Below, piece by piece: positions 1 through 10,549 of a stretch of 64,000 bases of DNA. The notes below the pieces were generated by a model. It worked only from the letters and a program-made list of their open reading frames with translations. It searched no databases and was not told the DNA's origin. Numbering within the stretch: the stretch's first letter is position 1; each line of letters starts with the position of its first letter. A program made the translations under genes and the position numbers. Origin of the DNA: Flaccisagitta enflata (taxonomy: Eukaryota; Chaetognatha; Sagittoidea; Aphragmophora); NCBI GenBank assembly GCA_965153355.1, contig OZ231126.1, positions 111,414,001-111,478,000 on the forward strand. Reading direction: 5' to 3'.

Positions 1-480
1 TTAAGCGCACGAACCTTGACGCCTTTGACAACATTGGATTTTGCTTTCCCTTTTGCGAACGAAACCTGTCGCTTTGACGCTCGGGGCGATATCCGATTCT
101 CGCTTAACGTTAAGCGAACGAAGCTTAACGCTCAAGATCCAACACTTGAGACAAAATCTGAATCTCGCTTTACGTTAAGCGCACAAACCTTGACGCCTTT
201 GACAACATCGGATTCTTGCTTACCTTTAAACGAACAAAACTTGACGCCTGGACGCTCGGGGCGATCTCCAATTCTCGATTAACGTTAAGCGCACAAAGCT
301 TAACGCTCAAGACAACATCAGATTTTTGCTTTTCTTTAAGCGAATGAAGCTTAACGCTCGAGATCAATACTCGAGACAACATTCAATTATCACCTAACGT
401 TAAGCGCACGAAGCTTAACGCCCAATGCGTTCAAAGGAAGCGCATCAATACATGAGACCCAACATACCTTTTTTTTCACT
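1..480. repeat. Degenerate tandem repeat, about 174 bp period
   Basis: Blocks such as GCGCACGAACCTTGACGCC recur about 174 bp apart (near 5 and 179) and are interspersed with TTAACGTTAAGCG palindromic words and AACGCTCAAGAC words. No convincing coding frame is present. It runs directly into the next repeat family and lies upstream of the Gag-like gene, so it may belong to the 5' non-coding part of that element. This association is inference. Confidence 0.6.
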
Positions 481-493
481 CAACGTTTAACAC

Positions 494-1062
494 TCATCAC
501 TTTATTCCTACGTTCGGGAGCCAAAGCTAGAGCCTCAACATTCGATTTCCGCTTAACCTTAAGTAAACTTGACGTTACATGCTCGAGAACGACGCTCGAG
601 ACTCAACACCCAATTACCAGATAACGTCAAGCGAACATCGCCTAACGTCGGGTTTACGCCAATCGCGTATAAAACACTCATCACTTTATTCTTACGCTCG
701 GGAGCCAAAGCTACAGCCTCAACATTCGATTTCCACTTAACGCTAAGTTGACTTGACGTTACACGCTGGAGAACGACACTCGAGACTCAACACCCAATTA
801 CCAGTTAACGTCAAGCGAACATGGCCTAACGTCGGGTTTACGCTCATATCGTATAAAACACTCATTGCTTTATTCTTACGCTCGGAAGCCAAAGCTTGAG
901 CCTCAATATTCGATTTCCGCTTAACGTTAAGTGAACTTGACGTTAGATGCTCGAGAACGACGCTCGAGACTCAACACCCGATTACCAGATAACGTCAAGC
1001 GAACATCGCCTAACGTCGCCCAACATCGCCTAAGGCTTAACATTTGCTTATCAAATAATGAT
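494..1062. repeat. 184-bp tandem repeat, three copies, with TATA-like boxes
   Basis: The block beginning CTCATCACTTTATTC recurs at about 495, 679 and 863, an offset of 184 bp. The copies share GGGAGCCAAAGCT and CAACATTCGATTTCC words. Two copies carry GTATAAAACACTCAT, a TATA-like box (near 667 and 851). The array ends about 340 bp before the Gag-like start codon, so it could act as a reiterated promoter. That role is inference; the repetition is directly visible. Confidence 0.7.
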
Positions 1063-1075
1063 ACGCTGGAAATTC

Positions 1076-1215
1076 TTTTAAGCTTTTAAGCTCCTAAGCT
1101 TTTAAGCTTTTAAGCTCGAGGACAACGCTTTAAGCTCGAGGACAACGCTTTAAGCTCGAGGACAAAGCTTGAGGACAAAGCTTTAAGCTTTTAAGCTCGA
1201 GGACAACGCTCGAGG
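1076..1215. repeat. Short tandem repeat of AAGCTTTTAAGCTCGAGGAC words
   Basis: AGCTTTTAAGCTCGAGGACAA units of roughly 20-26 bp recur six to seven times. Each holds the palindromes AAGCTT and CTCGAG. Nothing indicates coding. Confidence 0.65.
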
Positions 1216-1400
1216 GTCAACATTCGCTTCACGTCTTATGTTAAGTAATTGCCCAACATTTGCTTATATTATCAAGTAACAATAACCTTGGAATCCTCAA
1301 CGCTAGAGAAATATAGCTCAAGGCTCATCGCTTGCCATTCAAACGTTAAGTGCCTTACATTGGGGCTCAACGTGAAACGCTTGAGGATCAACTTTTCAAA

Positions 1401-3389
1401 ATGGAGCGACAAATTCCCTCTAAAAACTCTATCTTAGAGAAAGCAGATGGGAGCAATAGCTTCAACAGTGATGATGAGGATGTTGAAGCAAATATGACTT
1501 CTTTTGAAGTGATTGACTCCTTCAAACACAAGTACGATCGACTACAGGAACAACTTCAGAATGAACGGCATGAAAATGCATCCGCGATCAAAGCTCTCAA
1601 GGGGAAAAATAGAGCTTTGCGGGTAACCATCGCCGATCTGGAAGGTGACAATCTGGATCTAGAGGAGTGTTTGGGAGATGCGGGAGATCAAATCCGCTTC
1701 CTTGAAATGGAAATCAATGAGGCCAAACAGATGTTGGCAAATACAACCATGGAAAACACACACCTCAAAGAAAGATTGGATAAACAGGAGGAAGAAATGG
1801 AGCACAAAGTGGCTGAGTATGAAACAAAAATTCATCATCTTATCGCATCCCAGAAACTGGATCACCGGGATGATAACAAGCCAAATTCAGCCCTACCAAA
1901 AGACGTTAAATGCGTAATAAAAGCAAATTCAGAAGAGAGGCATGTAAGTGTCCATGGAAAAGTTCCGAGCGCAAAAGAATATGGTGCTGGTGAGTACTTA
2001 GCCCTTAAACAAAAGGTTCTTCGCGAAAGTGAATTGCGGATGATCACTCCGGGAAACAACGACATTCTTCCTCTAACAGTGGGAAGAGATACCCCTGCTA
2101 TCCCCACAGAGGCTAAAGATAACCTCTCCCCAAACCCCTATGAATCTAGGCTGAAATCCGCCCTCCAAAATTCGGAATCAAGAGTCAGTGTCAACTCAAA
2201 TAGTCGCACCATACTCCCAATCACTGATGGGGACGAAGATGACAATGACGGAGATGATGAGGAGGAGGAAGAGGAGGAGCAAGAAGTGCTGTCAAACAGA
2301 GCATATGACACAAGACTTCGCAATGTCTTCTTTCCAAAAAACAACTTTGATAGTCACGATGAATATTGTGATGAAATCCAATTGACCATTAATCAGTCCC
2401 TTGCAGTGGGCCTGAAAGACAAAGACATTGCCATAATTCTCAGAAGCCACATCCAGAAGACAAACCTCCGCTCTGCCTTCCAAACAGAACTGAGAGGAAA
2501 ACTCAACCCAACGACAAAGCAAATCATGAGGGCTCTGCGAAATTGCGAAAAAGAGAACCTCAACATGACGAACGAAGAAAAATTCAACCTCCTGAGACCA
2601 CGAGACCAAGAATCTTGGTTCAACTTCATCAAGCGAGTTGAAAAATACTTTGACGACCACAAAGTAGCAGCTGCCTCATTCAAAACACGAATGATCAAAG
2701 AGCTCTTGGTCAAAGTGGTTCACAACCTCCCCAAGCATGTGGCAAACATCATCACCTCGCCAACTCTGGCGTTGGCAGATCTAGCGCAGTATGTCCAAGA
2801 CGAAATGCGCAGAACAAACCAGCCAAAGTACCAAAGCAATGAAACAACGGCAACCCAACAAAATAACAAAAATGTTCATAGATTCAACCAATCAAGGTCC
2901 GACCAGAACTACAACCAACCTCACATGAATAACACCATTGCCTCTGTTGACCAAGAGCCAATGCAAGCACATCAAGAACATTTCCCAGTGGTAAATGAGC
3001 CACCTCACCAACATCAAAATCCTGTCAACCTACACCACCCAGACGGTCAACAAAATGAGCCTGGTGGCCAACAAAACGCACATGGTGGTCAACAAAACAT
3101 GCCTGGTAGTAGAGCCCCACCACCGTTATATCAAAATCTTCGGCGCCCTTTATGTGGCAATTGCCAGCGCATTGGACACAGATGGCAAGATTGCCAATGG
3201 GCGGCATTCTGCTCTAGATGTCTGGTGGAAGGACATCAGAACAGGTCTCACTATCAAAATCAGAACTGGCCACAACAGAGACCTGATGCCAGGCAGTGGA
3301 ACAACATCCAATTCCAATATGGCGGAACCAATCAGGACGACCAACAAGTGCCCATGAACCACATCGATGGGCCCAATCATGATCAATGA
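1401..3389 (+). CDS. Gag-like structural protein of a retroelement
   Basis: The first ATG of this frame is at 1401 and gives 662 residues. Residues about 50-155 are a charged, heptad-like coiled coil. An acidic Asp/Glu run follows near 275-295. Residues about 310-475 form a helical, capsid-like segment. At about 584-620 lie two zinc knuckles: a classical CX2CX4HX4C (CGNCQRIGHRWQDC) and a CX2CX4HX4H variant (CSRCLVEGHQNRSH). Coiled coil, capsid-like segment and C-terminal knuckles are the order expected of Gag from an LTR retrotransposon or a domesticated copy. The region before the knuckles has short Gly-Gln-Gln-Asn repeats. The frame ends in a single TGA (3387-3389) and continues open for another 1,142 codons, which points to stop-codon readthrough or one disabling mutation. 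A Gag role is well supported; the family is not resolved. Confidence 0.75.
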   Translation: MERQIPSKNSILEKADGSNSFNSDDEDVEANMTSFEVIDSFKHKYDRLQEQLQNERHENASAIKALKGKNRALRVTIADLEGDNLDLEECLGDAGDQIRFLEMEINEAKQMLANTTMENTHLKERLDKQEEEMEHKVAEYETKIHHLIASQKLDHRDDNKPNSALPKDVKCVIKANSEERHVSVHGKVPSAKEYGAGEYLALKQKVLRESELRMITPGNNDILPLTVGRDTPAIPTEAKDNLSPNPYESRLKSALQNSESRVSVNSNSRTILPITDGDEDDNDGDDEEEEEEEQEVLSNRAYDTRLRNVFFPKNNFDSHDEYCDEIQLTINQSLAVGLKDKDIAIILRSHIQKTNLRSAFQTELRGKLNPTTKQIMRALRNCEKENLNMTNEEKFNLLRPRDQESWFNFIKRVEKYFDDHKVAAASFKTRMIKELLVKVVHNLPKHVANIITSPTLALADLAQYVQDEMRRTNQPKYQSNETTATQQNNKNVHRFNQSRSDQNYNQPHMNNTIASVDQEPMQAHQEHFPVVNEPPHQHQNPVNLHHPDGQQNEPGGQQNAHGGQQNMPGSRAPPPLYQNLRRPLCGNCQRIGHRWQDCQWAAFCSRCLVEGHQNRSHYQNQNWPQQRPDARQWNNIQFQYGGTNQDDQQVPMNHIDGPNHDQ

Positions 3390-6300
3390 TGGGGCCGAGT
3401 GGATCCTGAAGAGAACTACTGTAGCTCAGACGTATTCCTCATTAATAAAACAGGTAATCTCACTAACCTTTGTAGAATACCAAATACTAACCTTTTTGTC
3501 AAAACAAGCCCAGCTGGAAATCCTTTTCAAAGGACAATTAACTTCACACCAACAACTCATGATGCAACCCCAAATAAATTCTTCTTGTGCAATTCAACAA
3601 AGCAAAGAAACAAATTCTCAAGAAAGAAAAACGCCAGGCCATGGTCAAAAACCAAGGCTTGGGAACGTAAAACTGATAGCAAAAATAGCCCAACCTCCCA
3701 ATTTGCACAGAGGGGATCAAAGCATGGAAACATACATGCCCGGCCGAGGTCAAAAAGCAAGGCTTGGCAACCCAAAAATAACAGCAAAAACGACCCAACC
3801 TCTCAATATGTATGGAGACAATCAAAGCATGCTTCAAACCAAACTTCAAAGAACATGATCCCTAGGGACCAAAACGCATGGAAATCAAATCTGGCCCTTG
3901 ATCACAATGGGTGGCAAATAAGCACTTCAAATAGATATGGTCTCCTTTCTAACCATGGTGAAGATGAACGAGGGACGAACCAAAATCACTCCTCAGTGTT
4001 TGATGACAAAGAAATTGAAGAACGCCTTCACTGTTTAAGGAGTCAAAATATCTTGAACGTTGAAGATTCATTTAATGGTGAGAATGAAGTCCCATCCACG
4101 CAAAGATTGGAACCTGTTTACTTTAAGAAGAAATCAAGAAAACATGACAAGTCAAGAAGACCTTTCAAAAATCAGAAGACAGTAAAGGTAGATCCTTTAC
4201 CTGCCTCGGAATCATCACAATGGATGGAAAATGAACAAAAGTATTACCCACCAATGGTTGGATCATTAGGTAAGAGAATCGTTAAAATAGGTAAGTCTAA
4301 ACTCCAACCCGAACGACATAACTTTTCCTCTAGACAGACAGATGGACATCCTGATACCCATCACTCTCAAGATAATTCACCTTTAAACTGCGCAGCAAAA
4401 CATGACCTTGCCTCTGGATTAAAGGGCAAAAACACCACAATTAACGAAATTGAGGTGACTCCCAGCGGTTTAACTTGTCGAGATGTCAAACCTAGGAAGA
4501 GACGAGAAGTTAAGAAGGATGGACCAAACATAAATACAACTCAAAATGGCCAAGAAGCCAGGATCCCAAACCCATGTGAGACAAAATCTCCTTCCAACAC
4601 CCATGACATCAGTGTCAATACACCTAAACATTTTCTTGCACCATGGGACACAGCCTCTAGACGAGGGGGTGAACATCCTGATGTCCATGGTACTAACTCT
4701 TCAAATAATTGTGCATGTTGGGATCATGCAACTAGACGGAGGGGCGAGCATTCTGAAATGGTCAACACAGATGAGAGCCTCACTTCAAATAACTCTACAA
4801 ATCAAAACGAAAGACCTTTCAATACCTATGACATTGGTGTGAATACACCCGAACTTTTTCGTGCACCATGGGACCTTGCCTCTAGACAGACGGGCGGACA
4901 TCCTGATATCCATGGTACTAACTCGTCAAACAATTGTGCATGTTGGGATCATGCATCTAGACGGAGGGGCGAGCATCCTGAAATGGTCAACAAGGATGAG
5001 AGCCTAACTTCAAATAGCTCTACGAGTCAAAACAAAAGACCTTCCAATACCCAGGACATTGGTGTAAATACACCTGAACATTTTCATGCACCATGGGATC
5101 TTGCCTCTATACGGAGGGGCAAACATCCCGGTACCCATGGTACTAACTCTTCAAACAATTATGCATGTTGGGATCATGCATTTAGATGGAGGGGCGAGCA
5201 TCCTGAAATGGTCAACACGGATGTAAACCTTACTTCAAATAGTTCTACGCGTCAAAACAAAAGACTTTCCAACTCCCATGACATTGGTGTGAACACATCT
5301 GAAAACCTTCCTCCACCAGTGGACTTTACATCTAGACGGGGGGGCGTAACACCTGAGGTCCATGTCAATAAGATAAACGCAGAGGGACCTACCCCTCTGT
5401 TTCAAGAACCTGCACAAGGGAGTGAAGATCATAATATTGATGATGATTCTGCAATTTCTAAACAAGCAGGCAGGAATGCCCGCAATGGAAACAATGTGGT
5501 AGCAAATGGTAAACAACATTCAAAAGCTGGGAAAAAGATGTCGGGTAAGTATGTAAAACACACTGATCCCACCTTCTCTATCCATACAGAAAAGAAATTG
5601 GAATCTATCAGTGGACTATGCAAAGAGAATGTCAGCAGATCACCCTTGCTGGTGTTCCCCTCATCACTCAAACTTAATGCTGAAAGAAAGTTCACTTTTG
5701 CTCTCTCAACATTCACAGTTACATTTACACACCACGCCTGGGGAGCATCAATTCCCCTCGTTCTGCTCATCTGGGTTGTCATCCTAATGTCACTCAGAGG
5801 AGAATTTTGGAAATTTATTGATTACTTCAATCCCGTCAAGCACATGGGAATGCATCAAGTTGGCACAGTAAACGTCTTGGACTCCTCTACTGGAGCTAAG
5901 CCAAATTGGTTCTATGAGGTCCAAAAACAACCTCAAAATGTGAACCTCAGCCTGCGCAACATGCTGGAAACTGATCATTGGCCCCTGCAACATGTAAATA
6001 ATCCATACATTAAGCAGCAGCCACATCCCCCCAGGCGGGATATCAAATACGGCAAGAAATATCGTGTGGCTGGAATTCTAAACGGAACCTTTGTGGAACT
6101 CCAGCTTGACTGTGGGGCATTTGTCTCTGCTATAAGCCTCCAAAAAGCCAAAGAACTTGGATTAACAATTGTTGATGGTCCAAGCAAGACGGCAGGAGCA
6201 GCTAATGGCAGCGTTGAGTTTAAAAAGCAAACAACAACATGTTTGGATATAGGAGCACTCTGCTTGGATGTGACGTTCATGGTCATGGAGCATGACTCCT

Positions 6301-6818
6301 GGAGGCCTGATATGATTCTCTTGGGTGCCAGTCTACTTGAAACAGTCAAAGCTAAACTAGACTTTGACAAAAACTACATGATTCTTTATGGCCGGTACCC
6401 CATTCGTATGTTCACATCCTCTGGAGATCTTAGGCGCTACGTCGACTGCGTCAAAGTAAACTACATCTCCAACAAGAGAACTCCAGTACTCGCTGATAGA
6501 TTGGCTATCTTAAAGCCAAACGAATCAAAGTCAGTGAAAATAAAACTCGACCCCAAAGATCGACTGTCCCTGCAAAACACAGACCTGTACTTCTGTGCCG
6601 ATATTCAAACAAATGGATGCGAAGCGAGGGATTTGTTCATTGATAAAAAATTCCCTTGGCATCAAAGTGATGTTGAAATTACCATCACAAATACCACAAA
6701 CCTGCATAAAATTGTAAGGGAAAACGACATAGTTGGCTCCTTCAAGCCCGTGATCTTCAAAAAATGCACTACTGGCTTGGCGGGAATCAACAGCCATAGC
6801 AAAAGCAATGACAACTAA
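3390..6818 (+). CDS. In-frame Gag extension with retropepsin-like protease domain
   Basis: This frame is the direct continuation of the Gag frame after TGA 3387-3389. It has no ATG for its first 150 codons, so readthrough is the simplest way to express it. The N-terminal two thirds is hydrophilic and unrecognised. It contains 75-residue repeats (4591-5330). Near 5745-5805 a hydrophobic run (IPLVLLIWVVILMSL) could be a membrane segment. The C-terminal part, about 6050-6400, looks like a retropepsin: an LQLDCGAFVSAIS flap-proximal motif with Cys where Ser or Thr is usual, and a downstream hydrophobic ILLGASLL strand like the second psi-loop. Reverse transcriptase, RNase H and integrase are absent: the frame stops about 400 bases after the protease and nothing similar follows. 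It may be a non-autonomous or host-captured gag-pro gene. The Cys in the active-site triplet makes activity uncertain. Confidence 0.6.
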   Translation, partial: WGRVDPEENYCSSDVFLINKTGNLTNLCRIPNTNLFVKTSPAGNPFQRTINFTPTTHDATPNKFFLCNSTKQRNKFSRKKNARPWSKTKAWERKTDSKNSPTSQFAQRGSKHGNIHARPRSKSKAWQPKNNSKNDPTSQYVWRQSKHASNQTSKNMIPRDQNAWKSNLALDHNGWQISTSNRYGLLSNHGEDERGTNQNHSSVFDDKEIEERLHCLRSQNILNVEDSFNGENEVPSTQRLEPVYFKKKSRKHDKSRRPFKNQKTVKVDPLPASESSQWMENEQKYYPPMVGSLGKRIVKIGKSKLQPERHNFSSRQTDGHPDTHHSQDNSPLNCAAKHDLASGLKGKNTTINEIEVTPSGLTCRDVKPRKRREVKKDGPNINTTQNGQEARIPNPCETKSPSNTHDISVNTPKHFLAPWDTASRRGGEHPDVHGTNSSNNCACWDHATRRRGEHSEMVNTDESLTSNNSTNQNERPFNTYDIGVNTPELFRAPWDLASRQTGGHPDIHGTNSSNNCACWDHASRRRGEHPEMVNKDESLTSNSSTSQNKRPSNTQDIGVNTPEHFHAPWDLASIRRGKHPGTHGTNSSNNYACWDHAFRWRGEHPEMVNTDVNLTSNSSTRQNKRLSNSHDIGVNTSENLPPPVDFTSRRGGVTPEVHVNKINAEGPTPLFQEPAQGSEDHNIDDDSAISKQAGRNARNGNNVVANGKQHSKAGKKMSGKYVKHTDPTFSIHTEKKLESISGLCKENVSRSPLLVFPSSLKLNAERKFTFALSTFTVTFTHHAWGASIPLVLLIWVVILMSLRGEFWKFIDYFNPVKHMGMHQVGTVNVLDSSTGAKPNWFYEVQKQPQNVNLSLRNMLETDHWPLQHVNNPYIKQQPHPPRRDIKYGKKYRVAGILNGTFVELQLDCGAFVSAISLQKAKELGLTIVDGPSKTAGAANGSVEFKKQTTTCLDIGALCLDVTFMVMEHDSWRPDMILLGASLLETVKAKLDFDKNYMILYGRYPIRMFTSSGDLRRYVDCVKVNYISNKRTPVLADRLAILKPNESKSVKIKLDPKDRLSLQNTDLYFCADIQTNGCEARDLFIDKKFPWHQSDVEITITNTTNLHKIVRENDIVGSFKPVIFKKCTTGLAGINSHSKSNDN
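4591..5330 (+). repeat. 225-bp coding tandem repeat (75 residues, about 3.3 copies)
   Basis: Units starting near 4591, 4816, 5041 and 5266 each encode a 75-residue block with conserved landmarks: DIGVNTP, APWDLAS, HGTNSSNNCACWDHA and RRGEHPEMVN. The frame is preserved in every unit and most differences look like substitutions. The last unit is partial and more divergent. Tandem duplication inside an intact frame suggests selection for length or multivalency, but the role is unknown. Confidence 0.85.
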
Positions 6819-7485
6819 AGAACTCAGTGCGCATTGGCATAACGGTGAATATCACATGAATGGATACAATTCACCAATATACTGGAGATCCAAATTGGTC
6901 CCCGCCGGCTACAGCTTTTCCTTTTCTGGGTCCTGCCCTCTGGCATTCATTGTCCTTTTGTAATTTGTGGAATTCATGTTTTTTTTAATGAGTTTTTTTC
7001 TCAGCTACCTAACTGCATTGTTTTCCCCCAGGCATTTGCTCCTGTTAAGCTTTTCAACCATTATCATCCATACTTTGGTTGCACTCCCCTGTTGAAATCT
7101 TACTCAATTTTATCAGTTGTTGCTAACATCTAGAAATGTTTTCTTGGAAAGTCCTTTTAATTTCCGGCTAGCGCCTCACCCTATCATGATCGAGTCATCA
7201 TCATCTAATCATGGCTTCAACCACCTGCTGCCATGACTCATTAGTCACTAATACAACACTATTTCTAAGGCGGTGTCCCACTGTCCCTCCGTCTCTCCGC
7301 TTCTCCACTGTATTCATTCCTCAAACATGAAGCTAGGTCCACATCTTTACGTCCATCTCCTTCATCAACTAAGTTCAACACTGAGACCATATTATGTCAT
7401 CATCCATCTTATCCATCCTCAGATATGAGGATGGGTCCAAAACATCAGTTCCAACCGCTCTCATCAGCCCTCAAGAAAGGGGGAT
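6819..7485. other. No gene seen; 3' flank of the gag-pro ORF
   Basis: Pyrimidine- and AT-rich DNA without open frames or recognisable repeats. I looked for reverse transcriptase motifs in the forward frames and saw none. Confidence 0.5.
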
Positions 7486-8230
7486 CGGGTCCCTATAACT
7501 TGGGGGTTAACAGGAAGCTGTGGACCTGCGAGGGTCCGGGGGCACGTTAAAAACTTGATATAGTGCTGGGGAGATACTGAAGGCCCCCGTGTCTAACGAA
7601 GTGTGAATTAACATACTACAGTGGTACTTCCTAGTCGGCGGAAACTCGGGCTGCTATGTAACTCGGTTACATAGTAAGTGGGGGACCGTGGTACGTAAGC
7701 GACAGCTTACACCCAGGTAAATTGGTTGACTGCAGGGGATTAAAGCGCAAAATGAGGATTCGGCCTTGAGCGCCCTCCAGGAAAGCGCAGGGGGAAGCAG
7801 TCAGGCAATTTCACTGCAGGCAAGACCAATGTTAACGGTCAACGTTTTGTAAGGATAGCTAAGTCCTTGCAGGACTAGACCGTCGGCTCCGAACTTTCCT
7901 GAGACTGGGCAGAACTTAGATCGGAAAGGGCTGGGATCGCTATCGACTGGGTCATTGGTCGGTCATTGATTTCCTGTCAGTGGCTTAATGTACAGTCAGG
8001 CCCATGTAACGGTTGAATTCTATCTCACCAGAGCATGGCACATGTGATCGGAATCTCTGAAAAGGAGCTTCCGGGAAGCATGTGGAATATACTTAGCAGA
8101 TCATCAGGTTGTTTTCATGGGAAGCCATGGGCCACCTGAGCCTGTGAAGGGTATATTTGGAAAGGCTCTCACCCGTGGCTGCGCCCAGAAGACCCTTCTC
8201 CTAACCTTATTCCTAACCCACCCTCCTAAC
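7486..8230. other. Hairpin-rich non-coding block of unknown nature
   Basis: This block differs from its surroundings by higher GC and by several perfect short hairpins. Examples are CTATGTAAC-TCG-GTTACATAG (7654-7674), GTAAGC-GACA-GCTTAC (7695-7710) and AGTCCT-TGC-AGGACT (7862-7876). It has no long frame. It could be the 5' UTR of a lost retroelement, a structured RNA gene, or retroposon-derived. I do not recognise it. Confidence 0.4.
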
Positions 8231-8837
8231 ACCCCTGTCCCCTGGGAGGCCAAAGAGAGTAAGCGCTAAAGTCAAATTTGGTCCGCAACATCACTTCATA
8301 CATTCAGAATACTCTCATAGTCTCTCTTCCTTACTCAAAATTCAAAGCAAAGTAAAAATCTTGTCCCTGCGGTCTCTATCCCCAAGTTTTCAAAAAAACT
8401 GATTCAACCTGTCATGCTATCAAATCTCAAGCTTGGTGGCCTTTCTGTCATCATCAAATTGCCTTAGTGTAAAACACTAATCAAACAACATCGCCATCAC
8501 TTTCTCCTTTTGGAATGTTCCAGTACCATGTTTTGACAATCTTAAACTCTTCAAGTCCACACGGTGACCTAGTTCAGCTTAGTTCTGCATGCATAAACCA
8601 TTCAAAAAACAAAAAACAAAAACAAAAACAAAACAAAAAAAATTAATTACTTCCAAAATCACACTTTATGTCTCTCATTTTGTCTTCATCACCTCTCCTG
8701 TCTTCTCTGCCTCTTTGTAAATCACCAATCATTGCTCACTGCAACATCAACAAAGCCAAGGATACTTTGTTACTTTGACATCTTAACTGGCGGCCCCCCC
8801 ACATTCATGCTTCTCTTCATGCAGGATCAGTGGTATC
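8231..8837. other. No gene seen
   Basis: CT- and A-rich sequence including a degenerate (AAAAC)n patch near 8605-8640. No frame, RNA gene or transposon end was recognised. Confidence 0.5.
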
Positions 8838-8975
8838 CACCCGCGGACCCTACCTACTCGCCGTTATGATGCTTTGGCTGGCTGCGCCCACGGCCACATC
8901 TTCCTTTCCCCCTCCAGCATCTTGAATGCGTGACAAACAATGCGTCAAGCACGCGGGATCCACCCGCGGACCCTT
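8838..8975. repeat. Two outlying copies of the CCACCCGCGGACC satellite core
   Basis: The core ATCCACCCGCGGACCC appears near 8838 and again near 8958, the same core as in the main array that starts near 10550. The second copy shows GCGGG-ATCCA-CCCGC, a five-base stem with a five-base loop. Confidence 0.65.
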
Positions 8976-8999
8976 AGGAAATTTTCAATGAGGAGGGGG

Positions 9000-10018
<1,019 letters not shown>

Positions 10019-10163
10019 ACACAATATTTAATCCTTACTACACAGTAGTTTATTTACTTTGCTTTACATTCATATTTACGTTACAATTTCGAGTTAAGTA
10101 CTTTTTAAGAGACCAAATTGCGTCCAGTAAACAAAACATTATGCAAAATAATAACTTTTATTA

Positions 10164-10380
10164 GTGAAAAAAAAAAAGAAAAAAAAAAGAAAAACAAAAA
10201 CAAAAACAAAAACAAAAATTTTTACAAAAAATAATAATTATACCAAAAAAGAAAAAAAAAAAAGTCTACTATTCAATTGTCTTTTATCCCGTTTTTTTCT
10301 TAAAACCTACAAAACTACTTCGTCATTTCCCCCCCCCTTCTCCCCAGTTTTTTTTCTTATTCCCCTTTACTGATTATATC
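10164..10380. repeat. A-rich then C/T-rich low-complexity tract
   Basis: A run of A with GAAA and CAAAAA units is followed by TTTTTC and CCCCC tracts. It could be the eroded poly(A) tail of a retroposed sequence. No gene is present. Confidence 0.7.
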
Positions 10381-10549
10381 ACGTGCAACTTATTAGATAT
10401 ATGTTAACACCCGTCCCCAAGCCTTATATACTTAATCAGACCCCTTAGCCTACCTGTTCTCAACCTTCTCCGTGGATGACGCCTTTCAAGCTAATTGGGC
10501 TTCACAAACACGCAGAAATTACACCAACTCACAGCATGACAAGTTTTTG

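Noticed and set aside
2292-2713. Minus-strand frames opposite the Gag gene
   Set aside because: They are antisense shadows without recognisable motifs, while the plus strand has a coherent Gag layout.
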